From assembly GCA_900546435.1 (NCBI GenBank), contig URCQ01000004.1, positions 1 to 64,000 on the forward strand: DNA of 64,000 nt. The letters run 5' to 3'. Shown piece after piece: positions 28,354 through 36,465 of the stretch. Origin of the DNA: an uncultured Pseudobutyrivibrio sp. GTDB lineage: Bacteria > Bacillota > Clostridia > Lachnospirales > Lachnospiraceae. Position 1 is the first letter of the stretch, and every line of letters begins with the position of its first letter. Under the pieces are notes generated by a model that saw nothing but the letters and a program-made list of their open reading frames with translations, searched no databases and was not told the DNA's origin. A program made the position numbers and the translations under genes.

Positions 28354-30636
28354 TTATTTTGTTTTCTTTTTTCCTTTGATGTGTACCTTCATCACATACC
28401 ATAATTCTGTAGCGATGCAGATTGAGGAATACGTACCGCAGACAATACCAACAAGAAGTGGTAATGCGAATTCACGGATGCTTGTAACACCAAGGATTAA
28501 CAGCATAAGTACCATAACAACCGTTGTAAGGGATGTACTGATACTTCTTGACAGTGTCTGTGTAATACTATCATTTGCCAATGCACGTAAAGACTCTGGC
28601 GACTCATCGCGCAATGTTTTTTTGTTTTCACGAATTCTATCAAAAATAACGATGGTATCGTTGACAGAGTAACCAATAACTGTCAACATACAAGCAATAA
28701 ATGCACTACCAACAGAAATACGTGCTACTGCATAAAGTGCTAATACTACAAGCACATCATGAATCAAGGCAATGATTGCACTGCCTGCAAAACGAAGATC
28801 CTTAAATCTGAACCAGATGTAAAGCAACATGAAGAATGCTGCTACCACAACTGCAAGCATAGACTGTGAACGCATCTCTCCACTAACGGTAGAACCGATG
28901 TTAGATGAAGTAATTGCAGATGCATCTACGCTGTAGTCTTTTTCTAACATGGTATTGAATGCTTCTCTCTGCTCGAGGTTCAGGCTCTTTGTCTTGAAGA
29001 TAATCTGATTTGTATTATCTACTACCTGCGTCTGAATATCATTGCTTCCAATGACATCTGCAATCTTAGGTACGATTTCATCATCTGCCTGTGCCAATGA
29101 GTATGCCTCATTAAATTCTACTGTTGTAGAAGTACCACCTAAGAATTCCAGACTATAGTTTAATGACTTATCTCCCTTAATACCATGCACTGCCATACCT
29201 ACAATACCAACGCAGATAACAAGGATAGAACAGGTAAAGAAAATTGCCTTCTTACCAACAAAATCAACATTTTTGATTTTCTTTGCCTTACCATAGAACT
29301 TCGCATCACGTACACCTACTGCATACAAAGCATTCATAAGAATTCTTGTGATGACAAGTGCTGTAAACATGGAAAGGACAACACCGATTGCCAATGTAAT
29401 GGCAAATCCCTTAACTGTACCGGAACCCAATACGCCAAGTACTGCTGCTGCGATCAAAGTTGTAACGTTACCATCGACGATAGCAGAAAGTGCTTTCTTA
29501 AATCCAATTTCAATCGCTGCAATAACACTCTTACCTGCTGCAATTTCTTCTCGAATACGGGCGAAAATAATAACGTTTGCATCCACTGCCATACCAATGG
29601 AAAGAATAATACCTGCAATACCAGGAAGTGTGAGTGTAATGTCAAATGCCCAAAGAACAAATAACATAAGTCCTGTATAAAGTGCCAATGCCAAAGATGC
29701 TGCAACTCCCGGTACACGATACATAAAGATCAGGAATGCCATAACAATAATCAGACCAATGGCTGCCGCAAGTAAACTGGTAGAAAGTGCGCTGCTACCC
29801 AATTGTGCACCTACAACCTCAGACTGTAATTCCTTTAATTCCAGATTCAGTCCACCAATACGAATATACGATGCAAGGCTGTCTGCTTCATCAAATGTCT
29901 TCATACCTTCAATCACACATTTGCCATCAGTAATAGCCGCATTAACCTTTGGTACACTAACGAACTGTCCATCATAGTAAATACCAATGGACTGGCCTGC
30001 TGCATAAGCTGCTGTTGTAGCATCTGCAAATGCCTTTGTACCCTTATCTGTCAAAGAGATAGAAACAACTGCCTGTGTTGCGCCTGTTGTCTGGTTCTGC
30101 TGATTTGTTGCGGTTGCACTCTTAACATCAGACCCTTGTAAAATAACGGAACCATTTGCAATCAAATCGTCTAACTCATAGTTCAGCTTATAATTTCCAA
30201 TTGAACTATCGTATGTATAGTTCTGGTTACCGCTTGCATCTGTCTGTTTAATAAAGTAGATGGAACCCGGTGTTCCTAATTCTTCTAACAAAGCATTTGC
30301 ATCTTTCACACCCGGAATTTCAACCGTGATTCTGTCGTCTCCAACCGGATATACACTAGCTTCTGTTGTAGAACTATCAGATCCCAATTCATTTTCGATA
30401 CGTTTCTGTAACTTTGTTATCGTATCATTCAAATCTTCGGTAGATGGTTTGTCTCCTACTACCTGATATGTGATACTAACACCACCGGCAAGATCAAGTC
30501 CCAAACGGATATCATAATCATCCTTGTCAGAAACGGTTGCTGTCACAATGTTAAAGGCAAGGTAACCGAATCCAACGATACAGGCAAGTAACACAACGAG
30601 CCATGCTATGCCCTGTCCTTTTTTCATTCTTTTCAT
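28354..30636 (-). CDS. secDF: Protein translocase subunit SecDF (fused)
   Basis: A 760-aa fusion of SecD (about 1-440) and SecF (about 455-750). The SecD half has IRLGLDLAGGVSITYQ, the large extracytoplasmic P1 region and GMAVDANVIIFARIREE. The SecF half has SLEFLGGTSTTVEF and GYSVNDTIVIFDRIRENK. Twelve membrane segments are expected. It uses the proton gradient to help the Sec pathway. The ATG at 30636 overlaps the scfB stop (ATGA), with GGAG 7 bp upstream, so it is translationally coupled to the SCIFF maturase. Confidence 0.96.
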   Translation of the reverse strand: MKRMKKGQGIAWLVVLLACIVGFGYLAFNIVTATVSDKDDYDIRLGLDLAGGVSITYQVVGDKPSTEDLNDTITKLQKRIENELGSDSSTTEASVYPVGDDRITVEIPGVKDANALLEELGTPGSIYFIKQTDASGNQNYTYDSSIGNYKLNYELDDLIANGSVILQGSDVKSATATNQQNQTTGATQAVVSISLTDKGTKAFADATTAAYAAGQSIGIYYDGQFVSVPKVNAAITDGKCVIEGMKTFDEADSLASYIRIGGLNLELKELQSEVVGAQLGSSALSTSLLAAAIGLIIVMAFLIFMYRVPGVAASLALALYTGLMLFVLWAFDITLTLPGIAGIILSIGMAVDANVIIFARIREEIAAGKSVIAAIEIGFKKALSAIVDGNVTTLIAAAVLGVLGSGTVKGFAITLAIGVVLSMFTALVITRILMNALYAVGVRDAKFYGKAKKIKNVDFVGKKAIFFTCSILVICVGIVGMAVHGIKGDKSLNYSLEFLGGTSTTVEFNEAYSLAQADDEIVPKIADVIGSNDIQTQVVDNTNQIIFKTKSLNLEQREAFNTMLEKDYSVDASAITSSNIGSTVSGEMRSQSMLAVVVAAFFMLLYIWFRFKDLRFAGSAIIALIHDVLVVLALYAVARISVGSAFIACMLTVIGYSVNDTIVIFDRIRENKKTLRDESPESLRALANDSITQTLSRSISTSLTTVVMVLMLLILGVTSIREFALPLLVGIVCGTYSSICIATELWYVMKVHIKGKKKTK

Positions 30637-32009
30637 TCTTTTTCTCCTTCTTTTGCAGCCAATGCTGCTTTTATCATAATGGCACACTCCACACGTTTTT
30701 TCTGAAGTGCACATCCAATATCATATGCATTGTGGATATCTCCGTGGAAATTATAAGAGTTTGCCGCGCATCCACCACTACAATAAAATCTTGCGAAACA
30801 TTCTCTACATTTTTCCTTTGCATATACATTACAAGACTTGAATTCGTCACGTAATTCTGTATTTACAACACCGTCATCCACATTTCCCATAAGGAAATCT
30901 GTGTTTCCAACGAACTGGTGACATGGATAAAGATCGCCGGTCGGTGTTACCGCCAAATATTCTGTACCTGAGCCACAACCGGATAAACGCTTTGCAACAC
31001 ATGGACCGCCTTCCAAGTCAATCATAAAGTGGAAGAAATTGAAATCCTCTTCTGTTCCATGACGTCTTACCATCTCAAGCGCAAGATTTTCATATTCCTC
31101 CATAAGCTGTGGCAGGTCTTCCTCGCGAATTGCATAGGAATCTGTATCCTGTGCCACTACCGGCTCAACTGAAATCTGTTTGAAGCCCAAATCTGCCAGA
31201 TGAAGCACATCCTTTGAAAAATCAAGATTGTTATGTGTAAAGGTACCACGCACATAATACTTGTCCTGATGACGACTCTCTGCAAATTTTTGGAACTTCG
31301 GCACAATCAGATCATAACTGCCTGCCCCTTTGCGGAACGGTCTCATACGGTCATGCACTTCTTTTCTACCATCAATGCTCAAAACGACATTGCCCATTTC
31401 TTTATTGGCAAATTCCATAATGTCGTCATCCAATAACACACCATTCGTTGTCAATGTAAAGCGGAAATTCTTATCATGTTCTTTTTCAAGACTTCTTCCG
31501 TAGGCAACTAAATCTTTTACAACCTGGAAGTTCATCAGTGGCTCTCCGCCAAAGAAATCTACCTCTAAGTTACGACGATTGCCGGAGTTTGCAACCAAAA
31601 AATCCAGTGCTTTCTTTCCGACTTCATAACTCATAAGTTCGCGCTTGCCGTGGTATTCGCCTTCTTCCGCAAAGCAATACTGGCATGCAAGATTACAATC
31701 GTGAGCAATATGTAAACACAATGCTTTAACCACGGTAGGTCTCTTAGCAAAATCCGTAATATACGGCTCATAGCTGTCCTTTGTAAATAATTCTTCTGCG
31801 GCAATCAGCTCCTGCATCTCGTCCCAACATTCTACGATATCGTCCTGTTGCTCCGGATAGCGTTTTGCCATCTCAGCAAAGATGCTTTCTTTGTCTGAGT
31901 TCTCATACATCTCAATCATATCGTAAGTCATATCATCTACCACGTGAATCGCTCCACTGTTCACGTCGATTACGATGTTATAACCACCCATTTTATATTG
32001 ATGAACCAA
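30633..32009 (-). CDS. scfB: SCIFF peptide maturase, radical SAM/SPASM enzyme
   Basis: A 458-aa protein that in characterised systems forms thioether bridges in the SCIFF peptide (ranthipeptide class). It has an N-terminal recognition region (VHQYKMGGYNIVIDVNSG), then the radical SAM cluster motif CNLACQYC in about residues 105-120. The C-terminal SPASM-type region is Cys-rich (SGCGSGTEYL, YPCHQF, CRECFARFYCSGGCAANS). I place the start at the TTG at 32009 because AGGAGG lies exactly 6 bp before it and homologues begin with the same VHQYK segment. The precursor gene lies 131 bp upstream and secDF overlaps the end. Confidence 0.93.
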   Translation of the reverse strand: MVHQYKMGGYNIVIDVNSGAIHVVDDMTYDMIEMYENSDKESIFAEMAKRYPEQQDDIVECWDEMQELIAAEELFTKDSYEPYITDFAKRPTVVKALCLHIAHDCNLACQYCFAEEGEYHGKRELMSYEVGKKALDFLVANSGNRRNLEVDFFGGEPLMNFQVVKDLVAYGRSLEKEHDKNFRFTLTTNGVLLDDDIMEFANKEMGNVVLSIDGRKEVHDRMRPFRKGAGSYDLIVPKFQKFAESRHQDKYYVRGTFTHNNLDFSKDVLHLADLGFKQISVEPVVAQDTDSYAIREEDLPQLMEEYENLALEMVRRHGTEEDFNFFHFMIDLEGGPCVAKRLSGCGSGTEYLAVTPTGDLYPCHQFVGNTDFLMGNVDDGVVNTELRDEFKSCNVYAKEKCRECFARFYCSGGCAANSYNFHGDIHNAYDIGCALQKKRVECAIMIKAALAAKEGEKE

Positions 32010-32093
32010 AATAGTCCTCCTTCTATAAACGCACAAAAACCGGACGCAATTTGCGTACGGTTGTATTACTTTTTCTTGTTTTAACTACAGAAT

Positions 32094-32128
32094 GGAGCAT
32101 CCCACATATGTAGGACGCTCCTCATTGT
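32094..32128 (-). promoter_or_regulatory. Hairpin between scfA and scfB
   Basis: GGAGCATCC and GGACGCTCC form an imperfect stem around a CACATATGTA centre. On the minus strand it follows the scfA stop by 13 bp and has no real T-run, so it looks more like an mRNA-stabilising or partial attenuation element that would give more precursor than maturase. A second dyad, ACGCAATTTGCGT, lies nearby at about 32044. Confidence 0.4.
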
Positions 32129-32140
32129 ACAAATATCTGA

Positions 32141-32284
32141 TTAGCGATTGTTTTCGCAGCTCTGGTTACCTACAGTACAAGATGTCTTGCATGCAGACTG
32201 GCAAGATGTCTGGCATTCACCACATCCGCCCTTCTTTACTGTATTCTGTAACTTCTTTGTATTTAATGTCTGTACATGTTTCAT
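32141..32284 (-). CDS. scfA: SCIFF ranthipeptide precursor (six cysteines in forty-five residues)
   Basis: A 47-aa peptide too short for normal gene calling. It starts MKHVQTLNTKKLQNTVKKGG, followed by six cysteines at positions 21, 24, 28, 32, 36 and 43 in a Gly/Ser/Thr-rich context, ending SCENNR. This is the SCIFF family, the conserved substrate of the neighbouring radical SAM enzyme, which links Cys sulfurs to alpha carbons of acceptor residues. AAAGGAGAG lies about 8 bp before the ATG and an extended -10 promoter lies further up. Its biological role is unknown in general. Confidence 0.95.
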   Translation of the reverse strand: MKHVQTLNTKKLQNTVKKGGCGECQTSCQSACKTSCTVGNQSCENNR

Positions 32285-32314
32285 TGTAACTATCTCTCCT
32301 TTACTGCTTGATTA

Positions 32315-32328
32315 CGCTATATTATAGC
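32315..32328 (-). promoter_or_regulatory. Extended -10 promoter of scfA
   Basis: On the minus strand TGCTATAAT (perfect -10 hexamer at 32321-32326 with the TG extension) lies about 37 bp before the scfA ATG and just after the upstream TIGR04086-type gene ends. The -35 region is weak. It would let the peptide be made separately from the upstream membrane protein gene. Confidence 0.55.
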
Positions 32329-32366
32329 ATACCAACCCCCAAAGGAAAAGCCTTTTTTCTGCCATA

Positions 32367-32732
32367 TCAGCTCAGCATTCCGCCTAACATGGAGGATCCA
32401 ATACAAATTGCCGCAGCCGTCAGGATATGTGGCAGCGATGGCATGGTTCCTTTTTGTATCGCAAGAGCCACAACAAACAATGTCAATGCATATAAAAAGC
32501 CCACCAACAGCCCCCATAAAAACTTCTGCCGTTTTTTCCATTTTCCAATGATAAAACCTCCCATGCCACAAGAAAATACATATATGACAATAATGCCAAT
32601 CTGTGCCACCATATCCTCTTTTTCTACACGGGATACCACCACCGTTAATAGCATTAGGAGTAACCCACTCAAAATATACATAACCAAAAGGCTGCGAACC
32701 ACACATCCTCTTTGTACTTTTGCCTGTTCCAT
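32367..32732 (-). CDS. TIGR04086-type small membrane protein
   Basis: A 121-aa protein with four hydrophobic segments (VVRSLLVMYILSGLLLMLL, IGIIVIYVFSCGMGGFIIG, LWGLLVGFLYALTLFVVAL, ILTAAAICIGSSMLGGML). Proteins of this size and sequence type (TIGR04086) are commonly found just upstream of SCIFF genes in Clostridia, and here it sits 83 bp before scfA. The role is unknown; a link to SCIFF export or sensing is only suggested by position. GGGGAG precedes the ATG. Confidence 0.75.
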   Translation of the reverse strand: MEQAKVQRGCVVRSLLVMYILSGLLLMLLTVVVSRVEKEDMVAQIGIIVIYVFSCGMGGFIIGKWKKRQKFLWGLLVGFLYALTLFVVALAIQKGTMPSLPHILTAAAICIGSSMLGGMLS

Positions 32733-32818
32733 ACTCTCCCCTTTCTAGCTTTTTCCTCACATAATGGTTTTGTCTATCTAATATTTATGCAATTCCCACT
32801 TTCTATATGACTCATCCA

Positions 32819-32847
32819 TTGCTTTTTCGTTCGAATAATGCTACAAT
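32819..32847 (+). promoter_or_regulatory. Sigma-A promoter of the small membrane protein gene at 32878
   Basis: TTGCTT (32819-32824) and TACAAT (32842-32847) are separated by 17 bp on the plus strand, and the ATG follows 30 bp later after AGGAGG. Confidence 0.6.
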
Positions 32848-32877
32848 AAACTCCGATATTTTTAGGAGGATTACGGA

Positions 32878-33354
32878 ATGAGTACAGGGTTTATTGTATT
32901 GATTGTTGTATTGGTCGTTCTCGTAGCTGTAATGATTGGTTTGTATTTTCTCGGCAAAAGAGCAGAGAAAAAACAGGCAGAACAAAATGCTCAGGTTGAA
33001 GCAACTGCACAGAATGTAACCATGCTTATCATCGACAAAAAGAAATTACGTATGAAAGATTCTGGTCTGCCAGAACAGGTTATCGCACAGACACCTTTCT
33101 ATGCAAAGATGTCCAAATTGCCAATCGTTAAAGCAAAGGTTGGTCCAAAGGTTATGTCACTGATTTGTGACGCTACTATTTTTGATGATATTCCTGTAAA
33201 GAAGGAAGTAAAAGCCAGAGTCAGCGGACTTTACATTGTAAGCGTTCGTGGTTTACATGGTAAGACAGAAGTTAATGATGGCAAAAAGAAAAAGGGACTT
33301 CGCGCTTGGGCACTTCGCAAGCAAAAAGAACTCAATGCCAGCAAAGACAAATAA
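32878..33354 (+). CDS. Membrane-anchored protein of unknown function
   Basis: A 158-aa protein with one N-terminal membrane helix (residues 5-27, GFIVLIVVLVVLVAVMIGLYF), a short charged linker (KRAEKKQAEQNAQ) and a cytosolic domain of about 120 residues. The domain contains MLIIDKKKLRMKDSGLPEQV and KVGPKVMSLICDATIFDDIPVKKEVKARVSGLYIVSV. The basic C-terminus ends in Lys/Arg-rich sequence. It is well formed, with promoter, strong AGGAGG site and terminator, so it is a real gene. I do not recognise a named family. It is divergent from the SCIFF-associated block. Confidence 0.8.
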   Translation: MSTGFIVLIVVLVVLVAVMIGLYFLGKRAEKKQAEQNAQVEATAQNVTMLIIDKKKLRMKDSGLPEQVIAQTPFYAKMSKLPIVKAKVGPKVMSLICDATIFDDIPVKKEVKARVSGLYIVSVRGLHGKTEVNDGKKKKGLRAWALRKQKELNASKDK

Positions 33355-33365
33355 TATGATACGTT

Positions 33366-33400
33366 AAAAGGCTTGTCCAGCTCGGACAAGCCTTTTTTAT
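33366..33400. terminator. Bidirectional terminator
   Basis: AAAAGGCTTGTCC pairs with GGACAAGCCTTTT around a 5-nt loop, flanked by A and T runs. It serves the plus-strand gene ending at 33354 and the minus-strand gene ending at 33397. Confidence 0.85.
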
Positions 33401-33831
33401 TTTACGATAGAAGCCGGTCTCACCTTGACCTCCAGCCTGTTTTCTGCAAGTAGGTTGCCACCACTATACAAATCGTACACGAGCACCACTTTCATATGTG
33501 GTTCTTCTGCTTTATACACATCTAGCGTATAGGCATGCGTCACAATATCCAAATCCATAACACCCAACGGCGTTCGCATAGAGGTCGTGGTGCGCTTGCC
33601 CGGTATAAATTCCATGACACGTTCCATATCGCCTTTGGTAATCATACAGCACTGTTGCTCCGCCAGTTCCAAACGGTTCTGGGTACGCCCAATTTCATCT
33701 ACATGCATATATTGTAGGACCGCCTTATCATCCATTTCCCGATATCTACCATGATATTCCTGTGTGTTTCTATCTTCCTGCAAATCCACTGTTTGTGTTG
33801 TTGTCATCTCTATGATGATGCGATTATCCAT
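33397..33831 (-). CDS. DUF1934 (YwiB-type) beta-barrel protein
   Basis: A 144-aa protein with alternating beta strands. It shows the family pattern of a conserved LQYMH-like strand, then MEFIPGKRTTTSMRTPLGVMDLDIVTHAY, then VLVYDLYSGG near the end. This resembles the DUF1934/YwiB family of small calycin-like proteins widespread in Firmicutes. No reaction is known. It stands as a single gene before the terminator at 33366-33400. Confidence 0.7.
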   Translation of the reverse strand: MDNRIIIEMTTTQTVDLQEDRNTQEYHGRYREMDDKAVLQYMHVDEIGRTQNRLELAEQQCCMITKGDMERVMEFIPGKRTTTSMRTPLGVMDLDIVTHAYTLDVYKAEEPHMKVVLVYDLYSGGNLLAENRLEVKVRPASIVK

Positions 33832-33942
33832 TGCTATCTTCTCGTCTTTCTTTTGTTTCTTTGTCCTTTATTGTACCTTATTCCTCTCATCTGCTCCACT
33901 CCATTTTCCGATGCGATTTTCAATGCAAATTATTAGTTTTTA

Positions 33943-34722
33943 TTAACGCGCTTCCTTAAACTCCCTATATCTTCTTAAAAATGTTGATTTGCTAACTGCT
34001 AGAAGTTCAGCACCCTCTGCACTATTAATTTTCTTATTTTGATAATCCAAAAAAATTTCCTGCGCAGCAAGCTTATCAATTCTAATTTTTCGTCGCCCTT
34101 TATAATTTCCTTTTTTCACAGATTGCTTGATTCCATTGCTTCTTTGTGCATCCAAATATTTTCGTTCTGTACTGTATAAAGCCAGTAACAAATCGAAATA
34201 TTGCCTTCGGTTCCTATCGTTAATGGTTAGTGTTTGTGATATCACTTCATCACCATAACAAATTGTTTCCAACATTTTACGACAAATTACTGCGCTTCGA
34301 TTTCCCAACATTTTAATTGACTCTACTTTGATTTCCTTATTTTGGGGTCTTTGCACAAACAATTTATCTCCTGAGTACCTTGTATTTGTTCTTATTAACC
34401 ATTCCAACTGATTTAAGTACTGCATATCACATTCTTTAAGCAATTCCCATAAATCTTCTCTGTTTTTTGCAGGAGTACGCTCACTAATAAAAACAGGAAT
34501 AACATTTTTTCTTACATAAGATTTTTTCTTGAGATCCATATCTAATCCTGGAATACCTTGAAAATCTTTAGAATCCAAAAGGCCGATCACACTATAGTTT
34601 GGGCATATTTCATATACAAAACTTTCATCCTCCCGTTCAGTGTAAACGATCTCAGCAACCTTATATGTAAAATTGTAATCATCCTTTAAGCAAATATCCC
34701 CTCGCGTTTCTATTTCTCTCAT
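33943..34722 (-). CDS. Unrecognised partner of the HipA-like kinase, C-terminal resolvase-type HTH
   Basis: A 259-aa protein of unknown family. The N-terminal two thirds show no motif I know; a strand-rich opening is followed by helical segments (LWELLKECDMQYLNQLEWLIR, QYFDLLLALYSTERKYLDAQR). The last 50 residues (KGRRKIRIDKLAAQEI... KINSAEGAELLAVSKSTFLRRYREF) look like the small helix-turn-helix at the end of serine resolvases. The likely start is ATG 34722, with GAGG 6 bp before it; a TTG at 34749 would overlap the kinase gene by 17 bp. Tight coupling suggests the two proteins work together, perhaps with this one as DNA-binding regulator. Confidence 0.75.
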   Translation of the reverse strand: MREIETRGDICLKDDYNFTYKVAEIVYTEREDESFVYEICPNYSVIGLLDSKDFQGIPGLDMDLKKKSYVRKNVIPVFISERTPAKNREDLWELLKECDMQYLNQLEWLIRTNTRYSGDKLFVQRPQNKEIKVESIKMLGNRSAVICRKMLETICYGDEVISQTLTINDRNRRQYFDLLLALYSTERKYLDAQRSNGIKQSVKKGNYKGRRKIRIDKLAAQEIFLDYQNKKINSAEGAELLAVSKSTFLRRYREFKEAR

Positions 34723-34732
34723 TCTCCACCTC

Positions 34733-35602
34733 TTAATCCAATTTTTCAAATGATTCCCGCAAAATTTTGTTGTATCTTGCGTTAACCATGTGTTTATAAA
34801 ACTGTTTTTGTATATCTGAAATCAAAGGAGTCGCATCTATTAACTCTTCAACTTTATCCATATCCAGCTTTGACATTACATACTTCAATGCATCATTACA
34901 TTCATCAAATTGACGACTATTTATCACGTCAAAATAAGAGCTCTTTTTTCCATTAAGTTTTACCTGTGATGTCGGGAATTTGAAAACCCTCTTATCAGTT
35001 TCCTCTTCAGACGCTATAATCGCTCGCATGTCATTCTCATCAACAAGATTAGGAAACAAGCATGAGCCATTATCAAAGACTGGTGCGAGCCTATAACGAT
35101 TGTTTTCTTTTATAAATCCCCAGTTAGCTCCATGTCGATCAAAATTCCCAAGTAAAGCATCCATAACATAGATGCGCCAAAACATTGAAATTGTTTCTTG
35201 TACATTTGTAAGTTTTGAGTTATCTTGCAACATTTCCATGATATCCTCATAGTTATACTGATATGTTTCCCTGTCCTGGTCTAATGTACTCTCTCCCACA
35301 TCATTGAACGGCACAAATTGCCTCCCTGGAAGATTAAAGTCTTTACAAGCAACTACCTCCTCCCCATCTCTATATCCAAGATATGTTTTATGTGTTTCAA
35401 AACCACACAATTCGAATATATGTGATCCTATAAACTCAGATATATGATTATTCCTTTTTCCAAACGCTGTTTGTTTCTGAAACTTAAGCATATAATCTTC
35501 TTCATCAATAGTAATTCCTTCTTTTCTTTCAGACCCACCATAATACTTTCCGTTAGGTTCATATTCCGAAAAATCCATTGCTATAATCATTCTGTCCCCC
35601 AT
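34733..35602 (-). CDS. HipA/CtkA-like protein kinase
   Basis: A 289-aa protein with the HipA-type kinase core. An ATP-site lysine sits in DEEDYMLKFQ (Lys40). The catalytic loop is GNFDRHGANWGF (residues 152-163, Asp155 and Asn160 as probable catalytic and metal residues). The metal-binding APVFDNGSCLF (Asp177) follows. It lacks the N-terminal HipA_N extension of classical HipA, so it resembles short CtkA-like kinases. HipA-family toxins phosphorylate proteins such as aminoacyl-tRNA synthetases, but the substrate here is unknown. The start is uncertain: ATG 35602, 35590 (after GGGGG) or 35578. It is the first gene of the pair. Confidence 0.75.
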   Translation of the reverse strand: MGDRMIIAMDFSEYEPNGKYYGGSERKEGITIDEEDYMLKFQKQTAFGKRNNHISEFIGSHIFELCGFETHKTYLGYRDGEEVVACKDFNLPGRQFVPFNDVGESTLDQDRETYQYNYEDIMEMLQDNSKLTNVQETISMFWRIYVMDALLGNFDRHGANWGFIKENNRYRLAPVFDNGSCLFPNLVDENDMRAIIASEEETDKRVFKFPTSQVKLNGKKSSYFDVINSRQFDECNDALKYVMSKLDMDKVEELIDATPLISDIQKQFYKHMVNARYNKILRESFEKLD

Positions 35603-35619
35603 AATTCTTTATTAAGCAA

Positions 35620-35648
35620 AGTATAAACTGCATTTCTGTTTGCGTCAA
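35620..35648 (-). promoter_or_regulatory. Sigma-A promoter of the HipA-like kinase gene
   Basis: TTGACG (35643-35648) and TATACT (35620-35625) with a 17-bp spacer on the minus strand. The expected start of transcription is only about 10 nt before the first ATG, which supports one of the internal ATGs (35590 or 35578) as the true start. Confidence 0.65.
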
Positions 35649-35767
35649 TAGAATTTCATTTTATTTTTGGCGCACCGTCATAATTTCAATAACAACATCG
35701 CCACTAAACCCTCCCGAAAATCCCAGTTTAAATCTCTATTTTTATTATAAAATGCACAGTCAATCAC

Positions 35768-36376
35768 CTACAAATAACGAAAACGTATTTCCTTATGTGG
35801 AGATTCAATTAATTTTTTGTACTGGTAAAGCGTAAACACTTCATACATCTGTTCTTTTTCATCTGCTCCGACAACCTCATATGTATTGTCGCGAAAGCAC
35901 ATATTCGGATACATCACGCACCACCAATTTGCTCCTTGGGCCTGCCCAATACGCACCTGCAAAGATGTATAGGTCCCTTCCGGCAAATGATATTTTCCAT
36001 AAAATTTTTCAGGAAAATCCACTTGTTCAATTGCAGCACACACCGGATATGTATATCCCTGCTTTGCAATTTCTTTTTTTGCAACAGCTGTAATATCATC
36101 CAGATGTGCGCTCACAATTGCTTCTGTTTCTGCCTTGTCTCTCGCATCTTTTAACAAGGTACTGACATAAGCTCCCACACAGTTACGCACCTGCAGCTTT
36201 AATGCCTGATCTGCCTCCTCATCGCTGTTTGCAATCACATGAAAACGCAACACTTCATTGGCATAATCCTGCTGCAGATGATGCTGCTGTGCCAACGTCA
36301 CAAACATCCCTACAAATAATAGCACTACACAGATTCTTATATTTTTTCTTCTTGCATACATTCCATTCATTCCCAT
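35768..36376 (-). CDS. spoIIR: Stage II sporulation protein R
   Basis: A 202-aa protein with a signal-type hydrophobic segment (residues about 11-30) and the SpoIIR core: LRFHVIANSDEEADQALKLQVR, FPEKFYGKYHLPEGTYTSLQVRIG and GANWWCVMYP. In Bacillus it is made in the forespore and signals SpoIIGA to process pro-sigma-E in the mother cell. It ends 166 bp from the kinase gene and follows the germination genes. Its presence indicates a spore-forming host. Confidence 0.93.
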   Translation of the reverse strand: MGMNGMYARRKNIRICVVLLFVGMFVTLAQQHHLQQDYANEVLRFHVIANSDEEADQALKLQVRNCVGAYVSTLLKDARDKAETEAIVSAHLDDITAVAKKEIAKQGYTYPVCAAIEQVDFPEKFYGKYHLPEGTYTSLQVRIGQAQGANWWCVMYPNMCFRDNTYEVVGADEKEQMYEVFTLYQYKKLIESPHKEIRFRYL

Positions 36377-36465
36377 TCTTTCTCAAACATTTTTCATCTG
36401 TTATTACCAGATGTCTTTATTCACAGTATGCAACCTTTTCTTTCGTTTAATCATTTTTTCAAAAT

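Noticed and set aside
36380..36440. Sigma-F promoter of spoIIR
   Set aside because: A GCATA box and a GGTAATAACA box exist, but they are 18 bp apart rather than about 15, so the match is not convincing.
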